A stretch of 64,000 nucleotides of DNA from CAVVIO01 sp963748095 (GTDB lineage: Bacteria; Bacteroidota; Bacteroidia; Bacteroidales; UBA10428), in the NCBI GenBank assembly GCA_963748095.1, contig CAVVIO010000015.1, positions 15,402-79,401 of the forward strand, given 5' to 3'. The translations under genes and the position numbers were made by a program. Below, piece by piece: positions 35,663 through 45,777 of this stretch. The notes beneath the pieces are model-generated. The model was not told the origin of the DNA, did no database searches, and saw only the letters and a list, made by a program, of their open reading frames with translations. How positions within the stretch are numbered: position 1 is the first letter of the stretch; the number at the start of each line of letters is the position of its first letter.

Positions 35663-36943
35663 ATGAACAGAGATAACCAAATATTTGATCTTATCAAAAA
35701 AGAAAAAGAAAGACAATTACACGGGATAGAGTTGATTGCTTCCGAGAATTTCGTTAGTGATCAGGTTATGGAAGCCATGGGTTCCTGCTTAACCAATAAA
35801 TATGCAGAAGGTTTACCTGGGAAACGCTATTATGGTGGTTGCCAGGTAGTAGACGAAGTAGAACAATTAGCTATAGACAGGGCTAAAGAATTATTCCATG
35901 CATCGTGGGCTAATGTACAACCTCATTCTGGCGCTCAGGCAAATGCTGCTGTAATGCTTGCCGTACTGAATCCTGGAGATACTTTCCTCGGCCTTGACTT
36001 GTCACATGGCGGGCACCTGACCCACGGATCGCACGTGAATTCTTCAGGATTACTCTACAACCCGATTGCCTATAAGGTAAAAGAAGAAACCGGGACTGTA
36101 GACTATGATATGATGGAAGAACTGGCACTGAAAGAAAAACCTAAACTTATAGTTGCAGGAGCATCAGCATATTCGCGCGACTGGGATTACGCCCGCATGA
36201 GGACGATTGCCGATAAAGTGGGAGCTTTACTTATGGCGGATATTGCACACCCGGCCGGATTGATTGCCACTGGATTTCTGAATCCCCCTTTTCCGTATTG
36301 TCATATTGTTACCACTACCACGCATAAAACATTACGAGGACCAAGAGGCGGAATGATTCTGATAGGAGAAGATTTTGAAAATCCATGGGGTGTGACAACA
36401 CCAAAGGGTAGTCTGAAAACAATTTCTCAAATGCTCGATTCAGCTGTATTTCCGGGTACTCAGGGTGGCCCGCTCGAGCATGTGATTGCTGCAAAAGCCG
36501 TGTCATTCGGAGAGGCACTTACCGATAGTTATAAAGAATACATTGCTCAGGTTATAAAAAATGCTAAAGTTATGTCGGAAAGGTTTATCGCCAAAGGATA
36601 TAAAGTAATATCTGGCGGAACCGACAATCATTCCATGCTGATCGACCTTCGTACAAAAGTTCCTGAAATATCCGGGAAAATTGTTGAGAATGTACTGGTA
36701 CAGGCAGATATCACATTAAATAAAAATATGGTTCCTTTCGACAGCCGGTCCCCATTTCAGACTTCCGGTGTCCGTGTGGGAACACCTGCTATCACTACAC
36801 GTGGCGTGAAGGAAGATGTGATCGTTACTATTGTCGACCTGATAGATGAAGTAATTATGAATACCGAGGATGACGGAGTGATTACAAAGGTTCGGAAAAG
36901 CGTAAACGAAATGATGAAAGATTATCCATTGTTTGCTTATTGA
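35663..36943 (+). CDS. glyA: Serine hydroxymethyltransferase
   Basis: The 426-residue protein has NKYAEGLPGKRYYGG, SGAQANAAV, DIAHPAGLI and the PLP lysine K222 in TTTTHKTLRGPRGG. It converts serine and THF to glycine and methylene-THF, feeding MetF and MetH encoded earlier in the window. No glycine riboswitch is visible in the upstream 185 bp. It ends in a strong terminator and appears monocistronic. Confidence 0.98.
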   Translation: MNRDNQIFDLIKKEKERQLHGIELIASENFVSDQVMEAMGSCLTNKYAEGLPGKRYYGGCQVVDEVEQLAIDRAKELFHASWANVQPHSGAQANAAVMLAVLNPGDTFLGLDLSHGGHLTHGSHVNSSGLLYNPIAYKVKEETGTVDYDMMEELALKEKPKLIVAGASAYSRDWDYARMRTIADKVGALLMADIAHPAGLIATGFLNPPFPYCHIVTTTTHKTLRGPRGGMILIGEDFENPWGVTTPKGSLKTISQMLDSAVFPGTQGGPLEHVIAAKAVSFGEALTDSYKEYIAQVIKNAKVMSERFIAKGYKVISGGTDNHSMLIDLRTKVPEISGKIVENVLVQADITLNKNMVPFDSRSPFQTSGVRVGTPAITTRGVKEDVIVTIVDLIDEVIMNTEDDGVITKVRKSVNEMMKDYPLFAY

Positions 36944-36977
36944 TAAAAGATTCACAAAATAAGAAGTAAATAATTTT

Positions 36978-37022
36978 CTGCTGCCTGATCAGTTGAGTTG
37001 AAAGAATCAGGCAGCAGTTTTT
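36978..37022 (+). terminator. Intrinsic terminator after glyA
   Basis: A perfect 12-bp stem (CTGCTGCCTGAT / ATCAGGCAGCAG, 16-nt loop) is followed by five T residues, 34 bp after the glyA stop and 13 bp before the next ATG. Confidence 0.9.
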
Positions 37023-37034
37023 AATAGTTGGAAT

Positions 37035-37835
37035 ATGTTATTATCAGGCAGTAGTGTGGAACATATAGAGTGGTATGTTTACCTGGCAGTAATTGGGGTA
37101 GGAGCCATTGCCGGTTTTATTAATACACTGGCGGGCAGCGGTTCGTTGCTGACCTTGCCATTATTGATGTTTTTAGGATTACCAGCCAACATAGCCAATG
37201 GAACCAATCGTATAGCCATATTGCTGCAAAATGTCGTAGGCTCATCCAGTTTCCGGCACCAAAAAATTCTGAGTATTAAACAGGGTCTGACCCTTGGGAT
37301 TCCTGCAGTAATTGGCGCCATTGTGGGCGCACAGATAGCTGTTAACTTCAACGAGGTTTTAATGCGCCAGACAATCGGCGGGTTACTGGTAGTTATGTTT
37401 TTTTTGATTGTTTTTAAACCAGATGCGTGGATAAAAGATAAAGCCGGTGAAATAAAATCGAAACAAAGCATATTGAATATGTTGATCTTTTTCCTGATAG
37501 GCATTTACGGGGGATTTATTCAGGCAGGTGTGGGATTTTTTTTACTGGCAGGCCTGGTATTGGGAGTGGGAGCCGACCTGGTGAAAGCAAATGCCCTGAA
37601 AGTTTTTATTATACTGCTTTATACAATTCCGGCACTGGCCATATTTATCTTTCACAATCAGGTGAATTTTAAAATCGGACTTATTCTTGCTGTCGGAAAT
37701 ATGACCGGTGCCTTTATCGGGTCGAAAGTGGCTGTAAGTTGGGGACCTAAATTTGTCAGATATATTCTGTTATTGGCAGTCCTTTTTTCTTCTCTTAAGT
37801 TGTTGGGTTTATTCGATCTGATCTTTGGGAAATAA
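37035..37835 (+). CDS. TauE/SafE-family sulfite/organic-anion exporter
   Basis: The 266-residue protein has eight or so membrane helices and the two half-repeats typical of the family, each beginning with an AGFINTLAGSGSLLTLP-type motif (here near residue 20 and, in diverged form, GGFIQAGVGFFLLAG near 158). These proteins export sulfite, sulfoacetate or related anions across the inner membrane. Substrate not predictable. Its start lies right after the glyA terminator, so it needs its own promoter or terminator readthrough. It converges with tonB (4-bp gap). Confidence 0.88.
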   Translation: MLLSGSSVEHIEWYVYLAVIGVGAIAGFINTLAGSGSLLTLPLLMFLGLPANIANGTNRIAILLQNVVGSSSFRHQKILSIKQGLTLGIPAVIGAIVGAQIAVNFNEVLMRQTIGGLLVVMFFLIVFKPDAWIKDKAGEIKSKQSILNMLIFFLIGIYGGFIQAGVGFFLLAGLVLGVGADLVKANALKVFIILLYTIPALAIFIFHNQVNFKIGLILAVGNMTGAFIGSKVAVSWGPKFVRYILLLAVLFSSLKLLGLFDLIFGK

Positions 37836-37839
37836 AAGA

Positions 37840-38652
37840 TTACTGTAGCTTAAAGAAATAAGTGATTGTACCTTTTTGATAAGCCGGGGAATTGGATGAT
37901 CGGTCGAATTTAGATTGCAATGCGGCTTTTTTTGCTGCTGCCAGCAGATAACTGTCCAGGGTGGTCGAACCTTTTACTCCCGGATTAGCATTGACTACAT
38001 TACCCTGTTTATCCACCGTTATTTCAACTACGACCTTGCCTTCTTTCTGATAATCAAATTCCGGCTTTTGCAGCATCATAGGATTACGTCCTTCTAGATT
38101 GAAAGAAATGCCATTTCCACCGCTTAATCCAAGTGAATGATCCGGTGAATCTGGCGAACCGGTGGGACTTCCCTGGTTGCCCTCATTACCGGATACTCCT
38201 TCGGGTGTATCCGAAGTTCCGCTTTTATTCTGACCGCCATACAATGCTCTTTTGTTTACTTCCCTGGGTTTCTCAATCGGTTTTTCCTCTACTACCGGTT
38301 TTTTCTCTACCGGTACAGGATTTTCTTTTTTTGTAGTGGTTGTTTTTTTAGGTTCGGGATTCTTTATTGCCGGTGCTTCTTCAACATCCTGTGTGAGCAC
38401 TTTTTCTTTTACTTCGGTTTTTGCAACAGGCTGTGATGGAGTAGAAATTTTTTCCGGCTGTTCAACCTGCTGTTTTTCCGATTGTCGTGGTTCTACACGT
38501 CCTCGCCCGGTATTACTGTTGCCAAAGTTTATAAGGATACCTTGTTCAGCCGGCAAAGGAAGTTGTGTGGAAAAGCCAAGTAATAAAATAATGATTATCA
38601 CGGCACCGTGCACTACGACTGTTCCTATAATTCCGTTCTTATTTAACGACAT
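37840..38652 (-). CDS. tonB: TonB energy transducer
   Basis: The 270-residue protein has one N-terminal membrane helix (about 9-28), a long Pro/Glu/Lys/Thr-rich periplasmic spacer (about 50-135), a Gly/Ser-rich segment (about 140-185) and a C-terminal TonB-like domain starting near EFDYQKEGKVVVEITVDKQG and ending TITYFFKLQ. It carries proton-motive energy from ExbB/ExbD to outer-membrane transporters. It is the last gene of tamB-exbB-exbD-tonB (30 bp after exbD). Confidence 0.92.
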   Translation of the reverse strand: MSLNKNGIIGTVVVHGAVIIIILLLGFSTQLPLPAEQGILINFGNSNTGRGRVEPRQSEKQQVEQPEKISTPSQPVAKTEVKEKVLTQDVEEAPAIKNPEPKKTTTTKKENPVPVEKKPVVEEKPIEKPREVNKRALYGGQNKSGTSDTPEGVSGNEGNQGSPTGSPDSPDHSLGLSGGNGISFNLEGRNPMMLQKPEFDYQKEGKVVVEITVDKQGNVVNANPGVKGSTTLDSYLLAAAKKAALQSKFDRSSNSPAYQKGTITYFFKLQ

Positions 38653-38682
38653 TTTGAATGTTGTTTTAACAGGTCGAAAACC

Positions 38683-39075
38683 TTATTCAGCTGTAGTTGC
38701 CAGGATTAGTTTATAATGATTGTTTCTGGCTATATTCATAACTTTTACCACTTCTTCTATAGGTACGCTTTTGTCGGCATGCAGCGAAATGGTAGGTTCA
38801 TTCTGGTTTCTGAGTTTACGTTGTAAAGTTGTTTCCAGCTGCGAGAATGGAACCTGCGAAGTTTCAACATAATATTTAAGATCCCTGGTAATGGAAACTG
38901 TGGTTATAGGTTTTGCCTGCGTCTGGTTATTGCTTTGCGGTAACAGCAGCTTTAGGGCATTAGGAGCAATAAGTGTGGATGTAAGCATAAAAAAGATGAG
39001 TAATAAAAAGACAATATCGGTCATTCCCGACATACTGAAAGCCACACTTACTTTATTTCTTGAACTTAATGCCAT
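38683..39075 (-). CDS. exbD: ExbD/TolR biopolymer transport protein
   Basis: The 130-residue protein has the single N-terminal helix with the functional aspartate in SGMTDIVFLLLIFFML and a periplasmic ExbD/TolR domain (SLHADKSVPIEEVVKVM). It forms the proton channel with ExbB. It is 39 bp after exbB and 30 bp before tonB on the same strand. Confidence 0.95.
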   Translation of the reverse strand: MALSSRNKVSVAFSMSGMTDIVFLLLIFFMLTSTLIAPNALKLLLPQSNNQTQAKPITTVSITRDLKYYVETSQVPFSQLETTLQRKLRNQNEPTISLHADKSVPIEEVVKVMNIARNNHYKLILATTAE

Positions 39076-39114
39076 AATTTATTGAATGTGTCTTGAAAGT
39101 TGCTGTAAATAATT

Positions 39115-39810
39115 TTAACGTTTTGCCGGTTCGTTCAGAATATCCATAAATTCGGTAGTACTGGCCTCCAGTTGGAAAACCACCTTTTCTACCCTGGCAA
39201 CCAGAACGTTATAGGCAAAATAAGCGGCAATTCCTACAATAAGGCCAGCTACTGTAGTAATTAAAGCTGTATAAATACCATTTGATAACTGTGATACTTC
39301 CAGGTTATTCCCTGCGCTTGATATGTCGTAGAAAGCCCTGACCATTCCCATTACTGTACCGAGGAATCCGATCATGGGAGCGCCACCTGCAACAGTTGCA
39401 AGCAGAGGTAGTCCTTTTTCCAGTTTATAAATTTCAAGTTTCCCTACATTTTCGATGGCGGCATTGACATCACCCAGCGGACGTCCGACACGGTTAATAC
39501 CTTTTTCAATCATACGGGCAACCGGATTTGAGAATGACTGACAAAGGGCATGTGCCGATTCCAGTTTTCCATCATGTATATAATCCTTAATCCGGTTCAT
39601 GAAGTTAATATCGATTTTGGAAGCGCTCTTAATTGCAAAATATCTTTCAAAAAAAATGTACACGGCTATTATCGATAGTAAAATAATAGGAATCATCACC
39701 CAGCCACCCTTGATAGCAAGGTCCAAAAAAGATAATTCATTGGTTGTTCCCTCAGCAGCCTGTACGGCTGCATCTGCCATATTGGCTTGTAATAAAATAA
39801 ATATGCTCAT
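39115..39810 (-). CDS. exbB: MotA/TolQ/ExbB proton channel protein
   Basis: The 231-residue protein has three membrane helices and the family core: a first helix near GGWVMIPIILLSIIAVYIFF, then LLATVAGGAPMIGFLGTVMGM and ALITTVAGLIVGIAAY. It forms the ion channel of the Ton system in the inner membrane. The 48-bp gap to tamB upstream suggests a four-gene operon. Confidence 0.95.
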   Translation of the reverse strand: MSIFILLQANMADAAVQAAEGTTNELSFLDLAIKGGWVMIPIILLSIIAVYIFFERYFAIKSASKIDINFMNRIKDYIHDGKLESAHALCQSFSNPVARMIEKGINRVGRPLGDVNAAIENVGKLEIYKLEKGLPLLATVAGGAPMIGFLGTVMGMVRAFYDISSAGNNLEVSQLSNGIYTALITTVAGLIVGIAAYFAYNVLVARVEKVVFQLEASTTEFMDILNEPAKR

Positions 39811-39858
39811 ATTGTTTTGAAGTTTGCTGCAAAGTAATGAAACGAAAAATTACAACTA

Positions 39859-42800
39859 TTATTTCTTATACCTGTTAATTTGTTGTCTGGAATTATCAAC
39901 ACTATCTGCACTTTGTTTCTTTTTTCTTTCGAAAATTCCTGTTATAGTATTCCAGTAGTTTTTTAAAAGTTCACCAAATGTATTGAATTCTTCTTTGTAT
40001 AACAAACCAAAACCCTGTGTATAAGGAGAATTTTGGTATATCATATTGTCGTTGGCTCTATTATAAGCTTTGATCTGTAATTTCCCGCTTTTATTGATTT
40101 TATAATCGACATCGAAATCACCAACAATGTTATTGGTTGAATTAGCAGTTGCATTATTTGTAACATCCACATTCCCGTTTATACTAAGGCGATCGTTCAG
40201 TAGCTGGGTGGAAAGCGCAAATTCAACCTCACGGCTGGTGATCTGGTCACCCGGGCGGTAATTGACACCAATATCAAAGTCGCTACTAATCTGCGATAAC
40301 CAGTTACTCAATTGATTAGATAACAGCTCACTCGCATTAACCCCTGAACCTGTCGCCAGGTAATTCGGATTGTTATTTTGCTGATTTGTTGGAAGGAAAC
40401 GCCCCATCACCAGTAAAGACAAGAATTGCTTGCTCAGATCCTCCTCTGAAGTAATAGAGTTCTTCACCTTATCACGTAATTGTTGGTCTGCAAAGGGCAG
40501 GTAAATATCGTATTTTATATTCGGATTCATTAATTTTCCGGTCATGTATAACTGGCAATCGATGGTGGCACGGTTTTTATAATTATTTTCATTTTCCAGA
40601 GAGGTGGATGGAAACAAATCGTATAATGAAGCTTTGGTGCGGTAAGTTGCCTGTATATCAATATCTGCGTTCACTGGATCACCTGTCCAGGTAACTTTAC
40701 TTCCCGATTCAACTTTCAGCTTTTTATTAATAACATCCTGCAGGGTGAAAAGATAATCCCCGCTGGTGATGGTATACTCTCCGTACATACTGAATTTTCC
40801 AAGAGTGTTAATCGACATATTTATGACACCGTTACCACGTCCTTTAATGATATCTCCAACTTTCGGATCGAATATCAATTGCAGTTCGGCATCCTGTGTA
40901 ACGTCCAGTTCGAAATTCATTTGCATGCCCGAAAGATTTACCTTATAGTTATCAAGGTTTATTTTTTTCGCAATGGTAGAATCTTCATTATAAAAGGAAA
41001 TAAAACTGTAGTCCGATATATTTCCTTCTTCACCCAGGGGGACAAAAAAGCGTGTATTGGGCTCTGTTTTTGCTTTTACATCCAGATTAATATTTTTTGG
41101 GGTACCGGTAAATTTCACAAGGCCAGTAGCAAAAGCAGTTCCATAATACATGGAGTTGTCAGCATGAGATGTGTTGAGAAATAAAAAGTCATTTGCGTTG
41201 AGTGAAATATCGAACCTGAAATCTTTAAAATAGGTATCCCTTACAGAACCATTGACGATTGCTGAACTCCCATATTCATCAAATAATTTAAGATTATCCA
41301 GCAAAATGTTATTATTCAAGATATTTACTTTTTGTGTGAAGTTATACCTTGTTTGCAGATATTTAAAGGTGAAGATCGTTTTCTGAAGATTTATGCTTCC
41401 GTTGAGCAACGGCTGACTGATTGTACCGTTGAGCGTAAGTGTGCCGGAGGCCAGACCCCTTACATCGTCCAGCAATTTTTGCACGTAGGGGGTGATAATA
41501 TTTAATCTCAGTTTATCAAGATCGATGGTAAAGGCCAGCGCTCCATTGTTTTTAGGAAAATAATCCCCTACTATGTTTATGGTTTTTAAATTTCCCCTTG
41601 TTGTTACTGCCTGAAGGTGAATAGCTTTTTCAATATTGTCCCACGATGAATTTATTTCGGTGAATCCCAGGTCCTCACCGTTAATTATCAGATTATCTAT
41701 TTTCAATTTTGATTTGAATAACGGATTTTCATAAATATTTGAAACACTGGCATGTCCGTCAATAATTCCATGAAATTTAAATCCCTTGTTCTTAGACAGA
41801 ATATTGAGATTGTCGAGATTGAATTTATTAAAGCTTACCGTGAGACTGTCGGTTTCTTTTTTCGACAGGCGTCCATTTAATATGAACGATTGATCATTAT
41901 GATTAATAATAAAATCTTTAATAGCCAACCCGCTTGAATCATAAGTGATCTGGCTTTTATTGACTTCCCACAATGTGTCCTGTGTAATGATTGTAGAAGG
42001 CATAATATTAACAAAAACAGCCGGAATTGCTTGTTTTCCTTCAGATTTAAATGCTGCTCTGGCTATAATACTACCTTTGTAGGCGGCTGAATCCCAATTA
42101 TTCCATCTTGTAAGTACATCTATGGTGTCGTTAAAAACATTGGAATAGATCGAAAAGTTTTTAAGTGATATGCGGTTGGCTAACAACAGGTTTTCGCTTC
42201 CTGAAGTAATCGAAAAAGTGGAATCGTCGGAAGATATATTCAAGAACATTTTATTCCAGCTATTCCCTTTAAAATTTACTTGTGGTGATCGCATAAAAAA
42301 ACTTAATACACTTTTTTCTGGGTCATACGATCCCCGGACAATGGTATTATCATCCAAATAATATCCCGGAAGAAAATAGTTAAAAATAGGGCGGGTTTTT
42401 TTGAATTTTATGTCGAAATTAAAATTACTATTAAAATTTGTAAAAGCGATTTTATTCGAATCTGTCAGGGCGGGAAGGTAAATATGTAAAAATTGCCGGA
42501 ATGAATTTTTAGCCTCATTTATATTAAATTTACCAGTAAGATCAGCGTCAAGAAAATCGCTGCGGATTTTAAACGAGTTAGAATCGGCGTTGTTTTTAGC
42601 AATAAGATTAAAGTCATAGATCTGGATCTGATCATTATTTTTTGTAAATAGCGAATTAAGTAAAGAAATTTCACCATTCAGATTCTCCAACGAATTTCCA
42701 CGTGCATTGGCTTTGATAAAAAAAGATGCCGTATGTGTGGGATTAACCTTGTCGAAATGGAGCGTATATAAGTTGGCATGGTTCACATTTGCTGAAAAAT

Positions 42801-44382
42801 CATAGGTAGGAATCTTTTTTGAAAAATCTACTTTACCTTTGAAGTCAAGACCAATATTGGGATCCTCTATGTTGATACTTCCATTGTAAGTTTTGTTTGT
42901 CAGTTCCCCCAACAACCTTATGTTTTTATATTTATATGCATTGATTTCAATACTTTTTATGTCTCCGTTCATATTGGCATCAATGGTTTTTCCTGAAGCA
43001 CTTGTACCTTTTACCGATGCCTGAAAGGTTACTTCTCCAAGTTTTTCCGTTGACAGGAGTTTTCCGATATTGAACTTATCCATTTCCAGTTTACCATTGA
43101 AGGCAAAATGCCTTGCGGTATCCGGTTTAAACATAAGGTCCATGCTTATGTTGCCGATTTTGGTATGTAACTTGCCATAGGCTACAAAATCGGTTATAAA
43201 ACCCGTGAAATTGCCCCGGTAACTGAAATTGCCAAGCTGATCCAGGTAAGGAGGCAGTTCAATTTTATTCCGTCCCGGAAGATTCAGTTTTTCTAAATCG
43301 AAAGAATTTGTGTTTAGTTCATTCAGATCGAAAACAATGAAGGTTTCTCTGATATCCGGTAAGCCAGTTAAATTTAAATTACCTGTCAGGTATGAATTTT
43401 TACCAAAGTTTAGCCTGATTTTTTGACCTTTTAAATTATTTAAATGTCCTGATATGTCTCCGGACAATTCAAATGACTGATCGGTAGATCTGAATAAAGG
43501 AGCAAAATACGCCAGATCATTCAGATTAATGTCCGATTTATCCAATTTGATATTCAGGCGTACCTTGTCATAAAGGCCGTTGTCTTTAAATGCTTGAAAG
43601 TCATTAAATTTCAACGAAATTTCCGGGGCTGAAATAGTTGATTGAGGAGTATTGATAGTAACTTCGCTGAATAATAACTGTTTATTACAAATACTGAATT
43701 CTGCCGAAAGATGGTTTACAGTCAATCCACTTTTATCCTCGAAACTTAAATGCTTTATCTGCATATTAACCGTATCTTTTATCGGTTTAATATTTTGGAC
43801 TTCAGCATTAAAGTGGTGTAACATCAGATCTGAAAAGTTAACCCCAAAATCTTTCCCGGCACTATCGGTCCTTTTCAGGGCAACCCGGCTGTTTTTAAGT
43901 ATAACTTTCTGGATTATAATTCCTTTCTTATTTTTTGAAGGAGCATTTTTATTGCCTGAAACCGCATCTATAATAAATTGCAGGTTAATGGTGCCGGTCG
44001 AATCGGTAACAAGATTTACAAAAGAATTGTCGAGTTCGATTTCTTTAATATTAATCCTGTATTTTTTTTGATTTATTAAGGATCGTAATAATTTTGAGAC
44101 TTTAACGGTTACCTGATCGGCCATCAATAATGTGTCTTTATGAGGGTCCTCAATATAAAGGGAATCTATGTTTATGGTATTGAAGAATTTTATATTTATC
44201 GACTTTAATGTAAATTTTGCGTGCAGGTTTTCCGACAGTAAATGGAATATTTTATCTGATAAATAGTTCTGCGCACGATTACTTTGCAACAGTCCAATAC
44301 ATAGAACTGACAACAAAACAATTACCAGTATTGTTAATGAAAATATTTTAACTATTTTTTTGATAATTTTGGGCTTTATCAA
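39859..44382 (-). CDS. tamB: TamB-like translocation/assembly module protein
   Basis: The 1507-residue protein has one N-terminal anchor helix (about 12-32, ILVIVLLSVLCIGLLQ), a long beta-rich periplasmic body of repeating strand motifs, and a C-terminal TamB/DUF490 domain (about 1050-1460, including GNGVINMSINTLGKFSMYG and SSDFDIGVNYRPGDQ). Such proteins bridge the envelope and are linked to outer-membrane protein insertion and lipid transport. The frame begins with TTG at 44380-44382; no in-frame ATG lies near, and the next Met is internal. It is divergent from tsaD and leads the exbB-exbD-tonB genes. Confidence 0.92.
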   Translation of the reverse strand: MIKPKIIKKIVKIFSLTILVIVLLSVLCIGLLQSNRAQNYLSDKIFHLLSENLHAKFTLKSINIKFFNTINIDSLYIEDPHKDTLLMADQVTVKVSKLLRSLINQKKYRINIKEIELDNSFVNLVTDSTGTINLQFIIDAVSGNKNAPSKNKKGIIIQKVILKNSRVALKRTDSAGKDFGVNFSDLMLHHFNAEVQNIKPIKDTVNMQIKHLSFEDKSGLTVNHLSAEFSICNKQLLFSEVTINTPQSTISAPEISLKFNDFQAFKDNGLYDKVRLNIKLDKSDINLNDLAYFAPLFRSTDQSFELSGDISGHLNNLKGQKIRLNFGKNSYLTGNLNLTGLPDIRETFIVFDLNELNTNSFDLEKLNLPGRNKIELPPYLDQLGNFSYRGNFTGFITDFVAYGKLHTKIGNISMDLMFKPDTARHFAFNGKLEMDKFNIGKLLSTEKLGEVTFQASVKGTSASGKTIDANMNGDIKSIEINAYKYKNIRLLGELTNKTYNGSINIEDPNIGLDFKGKVDFSKKIPTYDFSANVNHANLYTLHFDKVNPTHTASFFIKANARGNSLENLNGEISLLNSLFTKNNDQIQIYDFNLIAKNNADSNSFKIRSDFLDADLTGKFNINEAKNSFRQFLHIYLPALTDSNKIAFTNFNSNFNFDIKFKKTRPIFNYFLPGYYLDDNTIVRGSYDPEKSVLSFFMRSPQVNFKGNSWNKMFLNISSDDSTFSITSGSENLLLANRISLKNFSIYSNVFNDTIDVLTRWNNWDSAAYKGSIIARAAFKSEGKQAIPAVFVNIMPSTIITQDTLWEVNKSQITYDSSGLAIKDFIINHNDQSFILNGRLSKKETDSLTVSFNKFNLDNLNILSKNKGFKFHGIIDGHASVSNIYENPLFKSKLKIDNLIINGEDLGFTEINSSWDNIEKAIHLQAVTTRGNLKTINIVGDYFPKNNGALAFTIDLDKLRLNIITPYVQKLLDDVRGLASGTLTLNGTISQPLLNGSINLQKTIFTFKYLQTRYNFTQKVNILNNNILLDNLKLFDEYGSSAIVNGSVRDTYFKDFRFDISLNANDFLFLNTSHADNSMYYGTAFATGLVKFTGTPKNINLDVKAKTEPNTRFFVPLGEEGNISDYSFISFYNEDSTIAKKINLDNYKVNLSGMQMNFELDVTQDAELQLIFDPKVGDIIKGRGNGVINMSINTLGKFSMYGEYTITSGDYLFTLQDVINKKLKVESGSKVTWTGDPVNADIDIQATYRTKASLYDLFPSTSLENENNYKNRATIDCQLYMTGKLMNPNIKYDIYLPFADQQLRDKVKNSITSEEDLSKQFLSLLVMGRFLPTNQQNNNPNYLATGSGVNASELLSNQLSNWLSQISSDFDIGVNYRPGDQITSREVEFALSTQLLNDRLSINGNVDVTNNATANSTNNIVGDFDVDYKINKSGKLQIKAYNRANDNMIYQNSPYTQGFGLLYKEEFNTFGELLKNYWNTITGIFERKKKQSADSVDNSRQQINRYKK

Positions 44383-44458
44383 TACAACGCAAAAGAAATA
44401 AAAAAAGTTTAATCTACAGCCCTAATGTTCAAATAAATGAGTGTTAAAACAAAAGAAA

Positions 44459-45478
44459 ATGGATATTACAATTCTTGGGATCGAATCTTCGTGTGATGAT
44501 ACATCGGCTGCCATCTATAAAAACGGTTATATTTGTTCTAATAAAATTGCTAATCAGGAGCTGCATAAAAAATATGGAGGAGTAGTACCTGAGCTGGCTT
44601 CGAGAGCACATCAGCAAAATATTATTCCGGTGGTGGAACAAGCCATAAAAGAGGCAGACATTAAAACCGATGAAATAAGTGCTGTTGCTTTTACGCGTGG
44701 CCCCGGATTAATGGGAGCTTTACTGGTGGGGACATCTTTTGCAAAAGGTTTCTCCATTTCAAAAAACATCCCGCTTATAGAAGTAAATCATCTACAGGCG
44801 CACATACTATCCCTTTTTATTCAGCGTGACGGAGAATCCAAAAAGGTACCGGAATTCCCATTCTTATGCCTTCTTGTTTCCGGCGGGCATACACAAATAG
44901 TGGTGGTAAGAGATTACCTGGATATGGAAATTATTGGTCAAACCATTGATGACGCTGCTGGTGAAGCTTTTGATAAATGTGCAAAAGTAATGGGGTTACC
45001 GTATCCGGGAGGCCCGTATATCGACAAACTTGCAAAAGAAGGAAATCCACATGCTTTTTCTTTTAACAAGCCTGTTATTAAAGATCTCGATTTTAGTTTC
45101 AGCGGACTGAAAACTTCTTTTTTATATTTTCTAAGAGATCAGATGTCTGTCGATGATAAATTTATTGAAAAAAATAAAAATGATATTTGTGCTTCTATAC
45201 AAAATACTATTATTGACATCCTTATGGATAAACTCGTAAAAGCAACTAAAAAAACAGGGATTAAAGAAATTGCTATAGCCGGAGGCGTTTCTGCCAATTC
45301 AGGATTAAAAAATGCGTTAATCCGGCATGGTGAAAAATATAGCTGGAACGTTTATATTCCTGAATTACAGTATTCGACAGATAATGCGGGAATGATAGCA
45401 ATTACTGGATATTATAAATACCTTGCTCATAAGTTCACTTCACTTAATGTTTCTCCGTTTGCCAGGCATAAAATATAA
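44459..45478 (+). CDS. tsaD: tRNA N6-threonylcarbamoyladenosine synthase TsaD
   Basis: The 339-residue protein starts MDITILGIESSCDDTSAAI and has the metal-binding HLQAH motif, PFLCLLVSGGHTQ, GEAFDKCAKVMGLPYPGGP and the IAGGVSANSGL region. With TsaB, TsaC and TsaE it makes t6A37 in ANN-decoding tRNAs. I use the ATG at 44459; a GTG at 44441 is in frame but adds six residues not seen in the family. It is divergent from tamB (76-bp gap). Confidence 0.97.
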   Translation: MDITILGIESSCDDTSAAIYKNGYICSNKIANQELHKKYGGVVPELASRAHQQNIIPVVEQAIKEADIKTDEISAVAFTRGPGLMGALLVGTSFAKGFSISKNIPLIEVNHLQAHILSLFIQRDGESKKVPEFPFLCLLVSGGHTQIVVVRDYLDMEIIGQTIDDAAGEAFDKCAKVMGLPYPGGPYIDKLAKEGNPHAFSFNKPVIKDLDFSFSGLKTSFLYFLRDQMSVDDKFIEKNKNDICASIQNTIIDILMDKLVKATKKTGIKEIAIAGGVSANSGLKNALIRHGEKYSWNVYIPELQYSTDNAGMIAITGYYKYLAHKFTSLNVSPFARHKI

Positions 45479-45700
45479 TCCTTTTATAGGACTCCATTAA
45501 GAGTAAAAACTACTTTCGAGTTAAAATCGATTTTTATGATTGTGTCAATTTATATTAGCCCGGATAAAATTATCTTTAATAATTTAGTATTGCCATAAAA
45601 AATCTGGTTGTTAATCAAATGTTAAAATTACGATACCAATTCTAAATTATATTTGTTATACTTGTTAATAAATATTGATTTCAGACACTAATTTTTAAGC

Positions 45701-45708
45701 TATCTTTG
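45701..45708 (+). promoter_or_regulatory. Candidate -7 element (TATCTTTG) for the SiaC-family gene
   Basis: TATCTTTG matches the Bacteroidota consensus TAnnTTTG. Transcription would begin near 45715, leaving a 5' leader of about 63 nt. No well-spaced -33 TTTG is visible. The surrounding 299-bp gap between tsaD and this gene holds no other reading frame. Confidence 0.4.
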
Positions 45709-45777
45709 GTTCGTGTTGATTATATGCATTTTATAAATTTATAAATTTATAGTATATTTAGAGTTATTTTAAATTGT

